A stretch of 64,000 bases of DNA from Winogradskyella vidalii (GTDB lineage: Bacteria; Bacteroidota; Bacteroidia; Flavobacteriales; Flavobacteriaceae), in assembly GCF_013403955.1 (NCBI RefSeq), contig NZ_JABFDG010000001.1, forward strand, positions 372,001 to 436,000, given 5' to 3'. Made by a program: the position numbers and the translations under genes. Position 1 is the first letter of the stretch. Every line of letters starts with the position of its first letter. The notes beneath the pieces were generated by a model. The model was not told the origin of the DNA and ran no database searches. It worked only from the letters and a program-made list of their open reading frames with translations. Shown here one piece after another: positions 14,810 to 23,673 of the stretch.

Positions 14810-15637
14810 TTACAATTCTATAGGTTGTCCTTGCTGTTTTTTTTCAGTCTCAGGTAAAATTTCCATATTGTCCCAAAGACCAGAAACGATTGTTTTGGCA
14901 TAAGATTCTGGAAGTAATCCATTTAACATAAGTTGATTTGCTAGTGTATGATTGTAGTCTAACTTACGAAAATTCACCTGTAAGGGTTTTACTGAATCAT
15001 CTAAAATAGCATACCAAACATTCGGTTTTCCGTCGTTGGCAGGCATGCCAATCACACCAGGATTTACCCAGAGTTTAGCATCGTTCTTATCTTCAAAAGG
15101 CAAGCCACAATGTCCAGCAATAATGATGTTGCTTTCTGTAGCTTCAAAATTAGATTGTTTAGTAGCCCAAGCTGTCGATTTAAAAACAAATTCTGAAATA
15201 TTAAAATAAGAACCATGAACGACAGTCACCTTCTGATTCCCAATGGTGAATTTAATATGGTCTGGAATCGTTTCAAGATAGTTAAGTGAATCTTTAGAGA
15301 GTTTACTCTTCGCATAAGGATACCATTGTTGTGAAAAACCATCGCATCGCGACCCTTCTCTAAAATCACAACCGCAATCGTCTTCATCATCACGTAATTG
15401 TATTTCAACATTACCAACAATGCTTCTGGTATTCCAGTTTTTGAAGGTCTGAATGGTTTCTTCGGGTTGCGCGCAATAACCAATAATATCGCCAGTGCAG
15501 ATACAGTTTTCAGGCGGAATGCCTTCAGATTCTGCCACAGCAATTAGTGCTTCAAGGGCTTGAAGGTTGCTGTAAACACCACCAAAGAGTAGTACTTTAC
15601 CTGATAATTTTCCTATGTCAATTATGTTTTTATCCAT
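14810..15637 (-). CDS. Metallophosphoesterase-fold protein with altered metal ligands and a cysteine cluster
   Basis: A 275-residue protein with the calcineurin-like fold order, but the usual SDIHGN motif reads GGVYSN (residues 19-24), replacing the metal-binding Asp and His by Gly20 and Tyr22. GDIIGY (49-54) keeps Asp50; GNHE is GNVE (75-78), losing the catalytic His; VVHGSY keeps His141; GHxH is GHCG (175-178), losing the last His. It has a conspicuous Cys cluster, DDCGCDFREGSRC (Cys88, 90, 98), plus Cys45, 47 and 55. It may be a non-classical hydrolase or a metal/metalloid binding protein. It starts within the symporter gene's end (16-base overlap), so it is coupled to it. Membership of the fold is fairly sure; activity is not. 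Confidence 0.75.
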   Translation of the reverse strand: MDKNIIDIGKLSGKVLLFGGVYSNLQALEALIAVAESEGIPPENCICTGDIIGYCAQPEETIQTFKNWNTRSIVGNVEIQLRDDEDDCGCDFREGSRCDGFSQQWYPYAKSKLSKDSLNYLETIPDHIKFTIGNQKVTVVHGSYFNISEFVFKSTAWATKQSNFEATESNIIIAGHCGLPFEDKNDAKLWVNPGVIGMPANDGKPNVWYAILDDSVKPLQVNFRKLDYNHTLANQLMLNGLLPESYAKTIVSGLWDNMEILPETEKKQQGQPIEL

Positions 15638-16962
15638 TTCGGTATGAAATATAAAATATTACAACTTAAAATTCCCCAAATATTAACCCAAAGTAAATCG
15701 GCATACTTGCCTTCTGTAAAAATTAGGGCTTCTGGGAATACCTCAAAAACGAGTAAAAATCCAAATACGAGTCCTGTAATCACACTAAGATAAAAACTCA
15801 ATTTTGGAACTTTAATATTCCAGAATAAAAAAACCGGTGTTAAACCAATAACCATCGTTCCTGATATGGTGGTTGCTGATAAAATTTCGGCTTCGAGAAA
15901 AACAGGTAGTGTGCCCAAAATCGCTATGGCAGCCATAGATGCTCTTCCAAAAGTTAAATCGTTAACCATGCCTAAATCAATCGCTAATAATTTTGAAAAG
16001 GACGAAAATGTTGAGTCTAGTGTGGATGCTGCCGAGGTTATCATAATAAAATTAATGACTAATAAAATAACCACACCAAAGGCTTTGCCAACTTCTACGG
16101 CGGCTTGACCTTTAAAACCTTGGGTTTGCGCATAGACACCAATGACGCTAAATAGTATAATGCAAATAGCACCTAATAAACTCGCCCATAAAAAACTTTT
16201 TCGGGTGACTTTAGGTGAACTGATAAAGGCTCTATCGGTTAAAACCGGATCGTGAAATGGATAACTAAAGGATTGGATAATGGCTGCAAAAAACAAATTT
16301 AAGCCCAATTCAAAACTCCAAGTTCCAGAAGTGACGACATCAGTAACGCTAAAAGTGTCTATTGAAAAGATATTCCATAGAATTACCATCAGTAGAATAC
16401 TAAATAAAACCATCTGAATCACATCAGTAAAAATAGAACTACTCAAACCGCCTTTTATCGCATAAGCTAATGTCAATATGGTGAAAATTATTATGGCTTT
16501 GTAGTAGTTAGAACTTCCTGTTTCGCCAAAATAACTACCAATAACCATGGTATTACTCCAGACTTCATTAAACAATCGGATGGCAATTAATATAGAAAAT
16601 AAAGCCATGGCTCCTTTTCCGAATTTGGTGGTTAAAAATTGATGAATACTTTTAAATCCGCCAACAACGCGCATTTTGTAAATTAGTAAACCAGCGATAG
16701 CAAACGATACATAATATCCAGCATAAGCAACGCCTCCAACAATACCAAAGCTTAAACCTAAATTGGCTGCATTGGTAATGCTCTTGGCAAAAATCCAAGA
16801 AATGATAAGGCTTCCGGTAAGCACTAAAGCGTTTGGTGCTTTCTTTTTATGAACCGCCTTAAAAAATTCGTCTGTAGTTTTTGCTAATGGCGATAATATA
16901 AAGAGTAGTAAACTCGATGCAATTATCAATGTCCATTGCCAGTTAATTATATCCATATGCAT
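15622..16962 (-). CDS. Sodium:solute symporter (SSS family)
   Basis: A 446-residue inner-membrane protein with about 12-13 hydrophobic spans and the LeuT-fold SSS layout. It shows IISWIFAKSITNAANLG (early span), GGFKSIHQFLTTKFG (cytoplasmic loop), YAIKGGLSSSIFTDVIQM and TSAASTLDSTFSSFSKLLAIDLG (Na2-site region). It is somewhat shorter than the usual 500 residues at the C-terminus. It would carry a small solute inward with sodium. The gene abuts the SusD gene (0 bases between) and overlaps the metallophosphoesterase gene. With SusC/SusD upstream this forms a two-membrane uptake route, outer membrane then inner membrane. Whatever passes through is likely a sugar, nucleoside or metabolite used by this locus. 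Confidence 0.85.
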   Translation of the reverse strand: MHMDIINWQWTLIIASSLLLFILSPLAKTTDEFFKAVHKKKAPNALVLTGSLIISWIFAKSITNAANLGLSFGIVGGVAYAGYYVSFAIAGLLIYKMRVVGGFKSIHQFLTTKFGKGAMALFSILIAIRLFNEVWSNTMVIGSYFGETGSSNYYKAIIIFTILTLAYAIKGGLSSSIFTDVIQMVLFSILLMVILWNIFSIDTFSVTDVVTSGTWSFELGLNLFFAAIIQSFSYPFHDPVLTDRAFISSPKVTRKSFLWASLLGAICIILFSVIGVYAQTQGFKGQAAVEVGKAFGVVILLVINFIMITSAASTLDSTFSSFSKLLAIDLGMVNDLTFGRASMAAIAILGTLPVFLEAEILSATTISGTMVIGLTPVFLFWNIKVPKLSFYLSVITGLVFGFLLVFEVFPEALIFTEGKYADLLWVNIWGILSCNILYFIPKWIKT

Positions 16963-18405
16963 TTATTCGTTCCACCAAACTGGCACGTTTATACTATTGT
17001 TGTCGGTTGCGTTGGCTGCAACACTGTAATTTTCAAAATTTAAAGCGGCTTCTTCTGCAGGATAAGGCATTCTTATCGGAATTAAATCGTTGTTTAAACT
17101 TGCGGAAATAGTTTGTAATTCAGGGAAGCCTGTTCTTCTGTATTCTATCCAGCCTTCGTAACCATTAATAACATTGGCTATCCATTTTTGCGTTAAGATT
17201 TGTTCTATTGGGTTTGACCCAAAAGCATTATAAGCTGCAGGACCAGAAAGGTAATCTGTAGGTAGTTCCGTGTGCCAATACTCAAACGCTAACGTAACTC
17301 CAGCGGTGTATAGCGTTTGTGCATCTGCATTGATAAAACCTTTGGCAGCCGCTTCGGCTAAGGCGAATTGTACTTCCCAAGCTGTGATAAAATTAGCATC
17401 TAAAGTTGAAGTATCTTCTCTGAAAGCTGTGCTTGCTAAAGAATAATCTGCTAAAGCAATAGAGGTAGAGGATGCATCAATACCGTTTAGCAAACCATTA
17501 AATTCATTAGTATTTGAATTTGAAAACGGACGAAATAAACTTGAAAGTCTCGTGTCATTCAAGCCAATCAAAATATCTTCCATTGTTTCGGATAAGACAA
17601 AATTGTTGAAATCACCAATGCGTAATTGTGCCAATCTAAAACTGTTTGGGTCTGTATTTGTAAAATTGAAAATGGCATTCTCACTGTTGGAAGTGATATA
17701 GTTGCCTTCATCAAAAAGCGTTTGTAAATCACTAGAAACATCTACTTTATCTGAAATACGAACCAAATGTTTAATTTTTAAAGCATTCGCAAATTTTATC
17801 CAAGCGTTTAAATTGCCATCAAATAAAATATCGCCTTCCAATGGAATCACATCAGTATAGGCTTCAATAGCCGCAATACCTTTATCTAAATTATCTAATA
17901 TACCGTTTTCATTAAGATAGATATCTTCTTGTGAATCGTATGATGGTGTTACGGTGCCTTCGACACCATTGAACGCTTCAAAATAGGGAACGTCTCCAAA
18001 TAAATCAGTTAAACCAGCAGCCATATAGGCTTTTAAAATTAATGCAGGACCTTCGTAAACAGAAAAGGTTTCTGTTGTTCTAGCTTGATTTAGGATAATT
18101 TCATTATCTCTCAAATTGGTATAAAAAATAGGCCAAGGATTACCTCCTAATTGTGGTGATTTTAAAGCATGTCTATCAAATAAATTGAAATCTAAAGCGG
18201 TTCTATGTTGTGCTAATAAATCACCAGCAACAAAGCCTTCGTAACTCATGTTTTCTCCAAAATCGTAAATAACCTGTCTTAGCAACAAACTCGGTTGGAC
18301 TGAACTTGGTTGGTTTGGATTGGTATTGATGTCTTCAAAATCTTTGGTACAACTCATTGTTGTTGCAATAAATAGAACCGAAAGTATATATGTGAAATTT
18401 TTCAT
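16963..18405 (-). CDS. SusD/RagB-family outer-membrane lipoprotein (SusD-like_2 type)
   Basis: A 480-residue protein with lipoprotein signal (LFIATTMSC, Cys19) and the SusD start KDFEDINTNPNQP, typical of the SusD-like_2 branch (often paired with peptide or metabolite rather than starch transporters). It is predicted as a surface lipoprotein that caps the SusC barrel and binds ligand. TPR-like helices are expected in the N-terminal half (GPALILKAYMAAGLTDLFGDVPYFEAF). It begins 83 bases after the SusC stop and runs straight into the symporter gene. The ligand cannot be predicted. Co-location with ArsS and a phosphorylase suggests a locus-specific substrate. Confidence 0.9.
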   Translation of the reverse strand: MKNFTYILSVLFIATTMSCTKDFEDINTNPNQPSSVQPSLLLRQVIYDFGENMSYEGFVAGDLLAQHRTALDFNLFDRHALKSPQLGGNPWPIFYTNLRDNEIILNQARTTETFSVYEGPALILKAYMAAGLTDLFGDVPYFEAFNGVEGTVTPSYDSQEDIYLNENGILDNLDKGIAAIEAYTDVIPLEGDILFDGNLNAWIKFANALKIKHLVRISDKVDVSSDLQTLFDEGNYITSNSENAIFNFTNTDPNSFRLAQLRIGDFNNFVLSETMEDILIGLNDTRLSSLFRPFSNSNTNEFNGLLNGIDASSTSIALADYSLASTAFREDTSTLDANFITAWEVQFALAEAAAKGFINADAQTLYTAGVTLAFEYWHTELPTDYLSGPAAYNAFGSNPIEQILTQKWIANVINGYEGWIEYRRTGFPELQTISASLNNDLIPIRMPYPAEEAALNFENYSVAANATDNNSINVPVWWNE

Positions 18406-18422
18406 TTAAAATTTTATTTTCA

Positions 18423-18487
18423 TTCCCTTGTAAAAGGGAACTTTATTCTTTTATTTTCTCTTCTTGAGATTCTCACTTTCGTGAGAA
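18423..18487. repeat. Two small hairpin repeats between SusC and SusD genes
   Basis: TTCCCTT/AAGGGAA (18423-18440) and TTCTCAC/GTGAGAA (18470-18487) are perfect 7-bp stems with 4-base loops. The second begins immediately after the SusC stop codon. They could protect the SusC mRNA end or tune SusD expression. Confidence 0.7.
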
Positions 18488-21400
18488 CTAGAAGTTAAAT
18501 CCGGCTTTAAAACCAATACTTCGTGTTGTAGCATAACTCATGTCTTCAACACCACTTACAAATCCATTGCCTTGAACGGCTAATTGTTCTGGGTCGAAAT
18601 GCGGATTTTCGGTTATGGCAAATAAGTTGTTTCCAACTAAGGAAAGACTAATGTCAGCACCTTCTTTCAAACCTAAAAATCCATCTTTTATATCAAAAGT
18701 ATAGCCAATAGCGAATTGGCGTAGCTTCAAAAAGGAAGCGTCATAAACATTATTTTCTTCGTGATTTCTATCATAAAATTGTCGGTAATAACTTTCTGAA
18801 GTAATCGCAACGGTATTTGCTTGTCCAGTATTTACATTGACACCTTGTGCAACAATTCCGGCATCTGGTCGGTAACTCGTTTCTGCTAGTTGACCACCAA
18901 CATTTCCTAAGGCACGTGTTCTAGAAACGATTTCGCCTCCTTGTCGCCAATCGAATAAAAAGCTCATATTCCAATTTTTATAATTGAAATTGTTACTCCA
19001 TCCTAATGTGAAATCTGGATTATAATTTCCTAATTTCTTTAAGTTGTCATCGGCAATGTAGTTACCATTATCATCAATTAAAAATTTACCATTTTCATTT
19101 TTTAGATAACCAGTTCCATAGAAATCTCCAACACGTCCACCTTCTTCCACCTGAAACCAAACCGTTTGGTTGGCGCTATCATAAATCCTGCTGTAAGCAA
19201 GTGTTAACCTTCCGTCCGACTGTGGTAAGTTTTTAATAACAGAGCGATTAGTGGCGAAGTTAAACGTGCTATTCCAATTGAAGTTATCCGTTTGAATTGG
19301 TGTAATTCCTAAAACTATTTCCACACCTTGTGTATTTACGTTGCCACCATTAACGACTTGTTGACTGTAGCCCGAAGAAATGGCAACTGGTAATGAAATA
19401 ATCTGGTCTTTTGTATTGGCATTGTAATACGTAAAATCGAATCGTAGTCTATTATCTAAAAATCGTAAATCTGTACCAAACTCATAAGAGGTAGTACTTT
19501 CTGGTTTTAAATTGGCATTGGGAATAAAATCTTGGTCGCTAAACGTAGGTTCGCTATTGTATGGTGTTTGTGATACAAAAGCACCAGAAGTTTGGTAAGC
19601 ACTTGTGTCGTTTCCAACTTGTGCCACACTCGCTCTCAGTTTTGCAAACGATACAGCATTTGGTAATTCTACAACATTAGATAAAATAAAACTTGAAGAG
19701 ATAGAAGGGTAGAAAAACGAAGTGCCATCTACCGAAAAACGTGTGGCTAATGCACTAGACCAATCATTCCGTCCTGTAATATCTAAGAATAAAAAGTCTT
19801 TATAACCCAGTTTTGTAATACCGTAAAATGAGTTGATACGCTTTTCACTTTCAAATTGAAAGACTTCAATAGGTGAAGCTGCATTGTTTAAATTGTAAAT
19901 TCCAGGTTGTGCCAAACTAACCGTTTGCGATTGTTTAGTGGTTGCGATTTGGTTCAATCTATTCCCACCTAAAAAAACATCCACAGAAATATTATTAAAC
20001 TGATTTTTATAGTTGATTAAAAAATCGGTATTCACTTCTCTAAACATTACGTCGTGCTCTGCATAAGCACCATTACTAAAACGATTACTGCTGTAGGCTC
20101 TTCGTAATTGTCGAGTTTCGGTGCTGTAATCCATTCCTGTTCTAAGAGAAACACTTAAATTTTTAGTTAGGTCTTGAGTAATAGAAATGTTACCAAAAAT
20201 TCGGTCGCGATTAAAGGAATTGGTGTTCTCATTTAAAATGAAATATGGATTATCAAAAAAGGTATAGTTAAAAGAATATTGTTGTGTACCTTCTAAACCT
20301 GGTTGCCAATAAGTTTTTAGATTTTGAATATTTAAAGAACGTGGTCCCCAAGCTACCAAAGAATAATTGGCATTTTCACTTCCATAACCATTAGCAGGTC
20401 TATTGTCACTATTCGAATTTATATAACTGAAAGATGAATTGATTTCGGTATTGTCACTTGGTTGAAAGTTTAATTTAGCAGAAATAGTTTGGCGGTCTAA
20501 ATTAACACCAGGAATAATAGATTCACTTCTCAAATCGGTGAACGATAATCGGTAATTTCCAGAATCGAACCCATTAGAAATTGAAATATTATTAATAGTT
20601 GTAACGCCAGTTTCATAAAAATCTTTCAAGTTATTTGGATTCGATTTAAAAGGTGTTGCCGTAATTGCTAAACCGTCATACAAAGAAGTATCGCCTCCAC
20701 GAACAATAGAACCATTTGGTAATTGCACAGGACTATCAAATTGCGCAATCAACAAACCAGTATCTAAACGAGGCCCCCAAGAATAGGTGATATTATCATT
20801 GATGCCGCCTCCAAGACCATCACCATATTCAAACTGACCAGAATTACCTTGACCGTACGAATTTTGAAAATCGGGCAACCTAAAAGCAGTGTCCACAAAA
20901 AGCGAGGAATTAAAACTAATACCTAAACCTCTTTTGTTTTTTCCGTTTTTGGTTTCAATAACAATAACACCATTAGATGCTCTTGTGCCATATAATGCAG
21001 CAGCACTTGGTCCTTTTAAAACGGTTACAGAGCCAATATCATCAGCATTCACTTCCATACCACCATTTCCAAAATCAATTTCTTGAAATCCGGCTGCAGC
21101 TTCATTGGTGAAATTAAAAACCGTTTCGTTGTTAATCGGCACACCATCAACCACAAATAAAGGGTTGTTATTAGAAAAAGACGCTTCGCCTCTAATCGTA
21201 ATTTTAGAAGAAGATCCAACGCCTGTGGCACCTTGTGTAACCGTTACTCCAGCTAATTTACCTTGTAAGTTGTCTAGGAAGTTTACTGTTTTTACTTCCG
21301 TTAATTTTTTAGAGGAAATGGCTTGCACAGCATAACCCAATTCTTTGGTGTCGCGTTCTAAACCTAATGCTGTAATTACGACTTCATCTAAAGCAGCAGA

Positions 21401-21682
21401 ATCTTCTTGTAATTCAATATTGATAATTGTTTGATTTCCAACTTCAATAGTTTGTGATTTATAGCCCAAAGATGAGTAGGTGAGTTTATCTGTAGTTGAA
21501 TTAACGACTATTGTGTAGGTGCCATCATCACTTGAGGTCGTTCCATTGCCGTTGCTAGATGAAATGTTTACAAAGGGCAAAGGTGTTTTAGAACTGGCTT
21601 CCGTAACTGTTCCGGTAATTGTAATTTGGGCATTACTGAAAAAGCAAAAGCATAACAGTAAGCATAGGTAAATGTGCTTCAT
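18488..21682 (-). CDS. SusC/RagA-family TonB-dependent outer-membrane transporter
   Basis: A 1064-residue protein with signal peptide (MKHIYLCLLLCFCFFSNA), an N-terminal carboxypeptidase-regulatory-like domain (about 20-95, GTVTEASSKTPLPFVNIS), the DEVVITALG TonB-box region near 100, a plug domain (LDNLQGKLAGVTV, VLKGPSAAALYGTRASNGVIVIETK, to about 245) and a 22-strand barrel ending in GFKAGFNF with terminal Phe. It imports a ligand captured by SusD, powered by TonB-ExbBD (not encoded here). The length is usual for the family. No sigma/anti-sigma or hybrid two-component regulator adjoins it and no glycosidase is next to it, so it is not a standard polysaccharide locus. It lies 88 bases downstream of the second DUF2064 gene. 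Confidence 0.95.
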   Translation of the reverse strand: MKHIYLCLLLCFCFFSNAQITITGTVTEASSKTPLPFVNISSSNGNGTTSSDDGTYTIVVNSTTDKLTYSSLGYKSQTIEVGNQTIINIELQEDSAALDEVVITALGLERDTKELGYAVQAISSKKLTEVKTVNFLDNLQGKLAGVTVTQGATGVGSSSKITIRGEASFSNNNPLFVVDGVPINNETVFNFTNEAAAGFQEIDFGNGGMEVNADDIGSVTVLKGPSAAALYGTRASNGVIVIETKNGKNKRGLGISFNSSLFVDTAFRLPDFQNSYGQGNSGQFEYGDGLGGGINDNITYSWGPRLDTGLLIAQFDSPVQLPNGSIVRGGDTSLYDGLAITATPFKSNPNNLKDFYETGVTTINNISISNGFDSGNYRLSFTDLRSESIIPGVNLDRQTISAKLNFQPSDNTEINSSFSYINSNSDNRPANGYGSENANYSLVAWGPRSLNIQNLKTYWQPGLEGTQQYSFNYTFFDNPYFILNENTNSFNRDRIFGNISITQDLTKNLSVSLRTGMDYSTETRQLRRAYSSNRFSNGAYAEHDVMFREVNTDFLINYKNQFNNISVDVFLGGNRLNQIATTKQSQTVSLAQPGIYNLNNAASPIEVFQFESEKRINSFYGITKLGYKDFLFLDITGRNDWSSALATRFSVDGTSFFYPSISSSFILSNVVELPNAVSFAKLRASVAQVGNDTSAYQTSGAFVSQTPYNSEPTFSDQDFIPNANLKPESTTSYEFGTDLRFLDNRLRFDFTYYNANTKDQIISLPVAISSGYSQQVVNGGNVNTQGVEIVLGITPIQTDNFNWNSTFNFATNRSVIKNLPQSDGRLTLAYSRIYDSANQTVWFQVEEGGRVGDFYGTGYLKNENGKFLIDDNGNYIADDNLKKLGNYNPDFTLGWSNNFNYKNWNMSFLFDWRQGGEIVSRTRALGNVGGQLAETSYRPDAGIVAQGVNVNTGQANTVAITSESYYRQFYDRNHEENNVYDASFLKLRQFAIGYTFDIKDGFLGLKEGADISLSLVGNNLFAITENPHFDPEQLAVQGNGFVSGVEDMSYATTRSIGFKAGFNF

Positions 21683-21770
21683 ATGTAGACCACAAGCATG
21701 GCTATTTTTTAAAATGTGAGATTATTTAGCTGAAAAAATCTTTAGGTATTAATGACATTAAAACCCAATT

Positions 21771-22451
21771 TTAAATATGAAGTAAGGCAGGTGAGCCTTT
21801 ATTGTAGTGTTTGTTGAAAACGGTTCTACCTTGAAAAACAGAAGCGACTGTTGCAATTGTTTTTACTTTTTTTAGAATTTTTAAAAGCAATTTTCTAATA
21901 TTGAAATCTAAAGATTTAAAACTCTTTAAGACCAATTCTATATCTGAAGTGTCATCAATATCAGTTAGCGTTTCTAAATAAGAAACACTTTCATTTTGCT
22001 GTTGTAATTCTTGATGTAAACAACGTCTTAATTTAGATGTTTGCCAAGGTAAATTTTGGATGTCTGTTTTACTGAAATGTGCTTTTTTAAAACCCATTAA
22101 ATAGAAACCTCCATCGGTTGAAGGTCCTAAAACATAATCTAAATGTTCTAATTTATCTTTAGCTTTTAAAATAAGATGAGCCGTAAGGTTGGGAATGTCA
22201 TTACCAAGTGTAATCACATTTTGAAACCCTTTATTAAAAACGGTTTCAATAGCGTTGGTAAAACGCTCGCCAAATGAATGTCCTTTTTGTGCTTTCTCAG
22301 AAATATGAAAATAAGGTAAACCGGCTTTTTTTACTGTTTTTACAGTATCAGAATCAAGCAAATTAAAAAAGTCCGCAGAAGCAACTGATTTTGACGTCAA
22401 TTGTTTTTCTGCAGAATTTGCAAAGATTAATATGGCGGTTTTGTTATTCAT
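21771..22451 (-). CDS. Divergent DUF2064 (TIGR04282-like) paralogue
   Basis: A 226-residue protein sharing with the 13663-14292 gene the stretches TLGNDIPNL (82-90), VLGPSTDGGFYLMGF (107-121), LPWQTS and LTDIDDTSD. The N-terminal KTRLA nucleotide-binding signature is missing; the start reads AILIFANSAEKQLTSK instead. It carries a basic C-terminal tail of about 45 residues (RKLLLKILKKVKTIATVASVFQGR) absent from the other copy. It may be a regulatory or inactive partner of the first paralogue, or use another donor. The gene lies between ArsS (79 bases upstream, gap with two hairpin repeats) and SusC. Confidence 0.75.
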   Translation of the reverse strand: MNNKTAILIFANSAEKQLTSKSVASADFFNLLDSDTVKTVKKAGLPYFHISEKAQKGHSFGERFTNAIETVFNKGFQNVITLGNDIPNLTAHLILKAKDKLEHLDYVLGPSTDGGFYLMGFKKAHFSKTDIQNLPWQTSKLRRCLHQELQQQNESVSYLETLTDIDDTSDIELVLKSFKSLDFNIRKLLLKILKKVKTIATVASVFQGRTVFNKHYNKGSPALLHI

Positions 22452-22456
22452 ATGTC

Positions 22457-22526
22457 ATTCCTGCGAAGTCAGGAATCTTATAATTTTAGATTCTCTTATT
22501 TTCTAGATTCCTGCTTTCGCAGGAAT
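22457..22526. repeat. Pair of ATTCCTGC hairpins between arsS and the DUF2064 gene
   Basis: Two copies of the ATTCCTGC...GCAGGAAT element: 22457-22476 (with a mismatch, AGTC) and 22507-22526 (perfect). They fill the 79-base gap. Same family as at 12706 and 55309. They would form stem-loops in the polycistronic RNA and are candidate processing or attenuation points. Confidence 0.75.
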
Positions 22527-22530
22527 TTAT

Positions 22531-23592
22531 TTATGCAACAACCCCTTGACAACTACTTCCTGCGCCGGCAGTGCAACCATAGCAGTGTTGAGAAATAACG
22601 ATGTTACGTCCTTCTAATAACTCTTCGTTAAAATCAGAAACATGTCTCGATTTACTATTTACAGGTAATTCTAGCATTTGGTTAAAATCACAATCAAATA
22701 AATAGCCGTCCCAACTAATAGAAATCGTGTTGGTACACATCACATTTTCTACAGCAGCCGGATTATAAGCTTCTACTAAAGAATACATGTAATCTTCGTA
22801 ATTTTCTGAAGCGATTAAATAATCTAAGAATCGTGCGATAGGTAAATTCGTAATGGCAAATAGGTTATGAAATTCAATACCAAAATCTTCCATTAAGGCC
22901 TTTTTGAAATCCTTTTCCATAGCAGCTTGGTCACCTGGTAAAAAAGCGCCTGACGGATTGTACACTAAATCTAATTTTAAATCACTCCCTGGCATGCCGT
23001 AACCAACAGCATTCAATTCTTGCAACGCTTTAATCGATTTATCAAAAACACCATCACCACGTTGTTTATCCGTTTTTCCACGTGTCCAGTGTGGCATAGA
23101 ACTTACCACATGTACATTGTGTTTTTTAAAGAATTCTGGCAAGTCATAATATTTTTTGTTGGCTCTAATAATGGTCAAGTTAGAACGCACAATGAAATCT
23201 TTAATGCCAGCTTTAGCAGCTTCTTCTACAAACCATCTAAAATCAGGATTCATTTCAGGTGCGCCACCAGTTAAATCTAGCGTGTGTGCGCCTGAGTTTT
23301 TTATCACCTCAAGACATTGTCTCATGGTATCTCTGGTCATTATTTCTTTTCGGTCCGGACCAGCATCTACGTGGCAATGGTCGCAAACTTGGTTACACAT
23401 GTAGCCCACATTGATTTGTAGGATTTCTAATTTTTTAGCCTTAAGTGGAAATTGACTTGTTTCAGAAATTTTATCCTTGAAAGTTGGTAATTCACCACTT
23501 TTAAAGATACCATTTGAAAGTATTTCGAGTTGTCTATTACTTTGCGCTAAGTCGTTGCCTTGTTTTTTTAGTGATTTTGTTGCTGTCGCCAT
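22531..23592 (-). CDS. arsS: Radical SAM enzyme ArsS, arsenosugar biosynthesis type
   Basis: A 353-residue cytoplasmic radical SAM protein. The SAM-cluster motif is GYMCNQVCDHCH (Cys66, 70, 73), followed by DLTGGAPEM. The C-terminus has VMCTNTISISWDGYLFDCDFNQ and the characteristic HCYGCTAGAGSSC (Cys337, 340, 348), probably ligands of an auxiliary centre. This arrangement is that of TIGR04167, the selenodomain/arsenosugar group; here the positions are ordinary Cys, not selenocysteine. ArsS together with ArsM was shown in cyanobacteria to be needed for oxo-arsenosugar formation, by joining a 5'-deoxyadenosyl group to dimethylarsenite. No arsM is in this window. It lies 81 bases after the CMD-like gene and near the head of the 13-gene run. 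Confidence 0.9.
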   Translation of the reverse strand: MATATKSLKKQGNDLAQSNRQLEILSNGIFKSGELPTFKDKISETSQFPLKAKKLEILQINVGYMCNQVCDHCHVDAGPDRKEIMTRDTMRQCLEVIKNSGAHTLDLTGGAPEMNPDFRWFVEEAAKAGIKDFIVRSNLTIIRANKKYYDLPEFFKKHNVHVVSSMPHWTRGKTDKQRGDGVFDKSIKALQELNAVGYGMPGSDLKLDLVYNPSGAFLPGDQAAMEKDFKKALMEDFGIEFHNLFAITNLPIARFLDYLIASENYEDYMYSLVEAYNPAAVENVMCTNTISISWDGYLFDCDFNQMLELPVNSKSRHVSDFNEELLEGRNIVISQHCYGCTAGAGSSCQGVVA

Positions 23593-23640
23593 TAATCTAT
23601 TTCGGGTTTTGAATGCTTGCTCATTAATTGAGTGCTGATT

Positions 23641-23657
23641 TTTCCCCTATGGGGAAA
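23641..23657. repeat. Hairpin repeat TTTCCCC/GGGGAAA
   Basis: A perfect 7-bp stem with a 3-base loop in the gap between the CMD-like gene and arsS, followed by AAAAGGGGC. It is related to the GTCCCCTCAAGGGGAC repeat at 55477. Confidence 0.65.
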
Positions 23658-23673
23658 TTAAAAGGGGCTTTTT

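Noticed and set aside
22531-23592. Selenocysteine in ArsS
   Set aside because: The C-terminal motif uses ordinary TGT/TGC cysteines and has no in-frame TGA.
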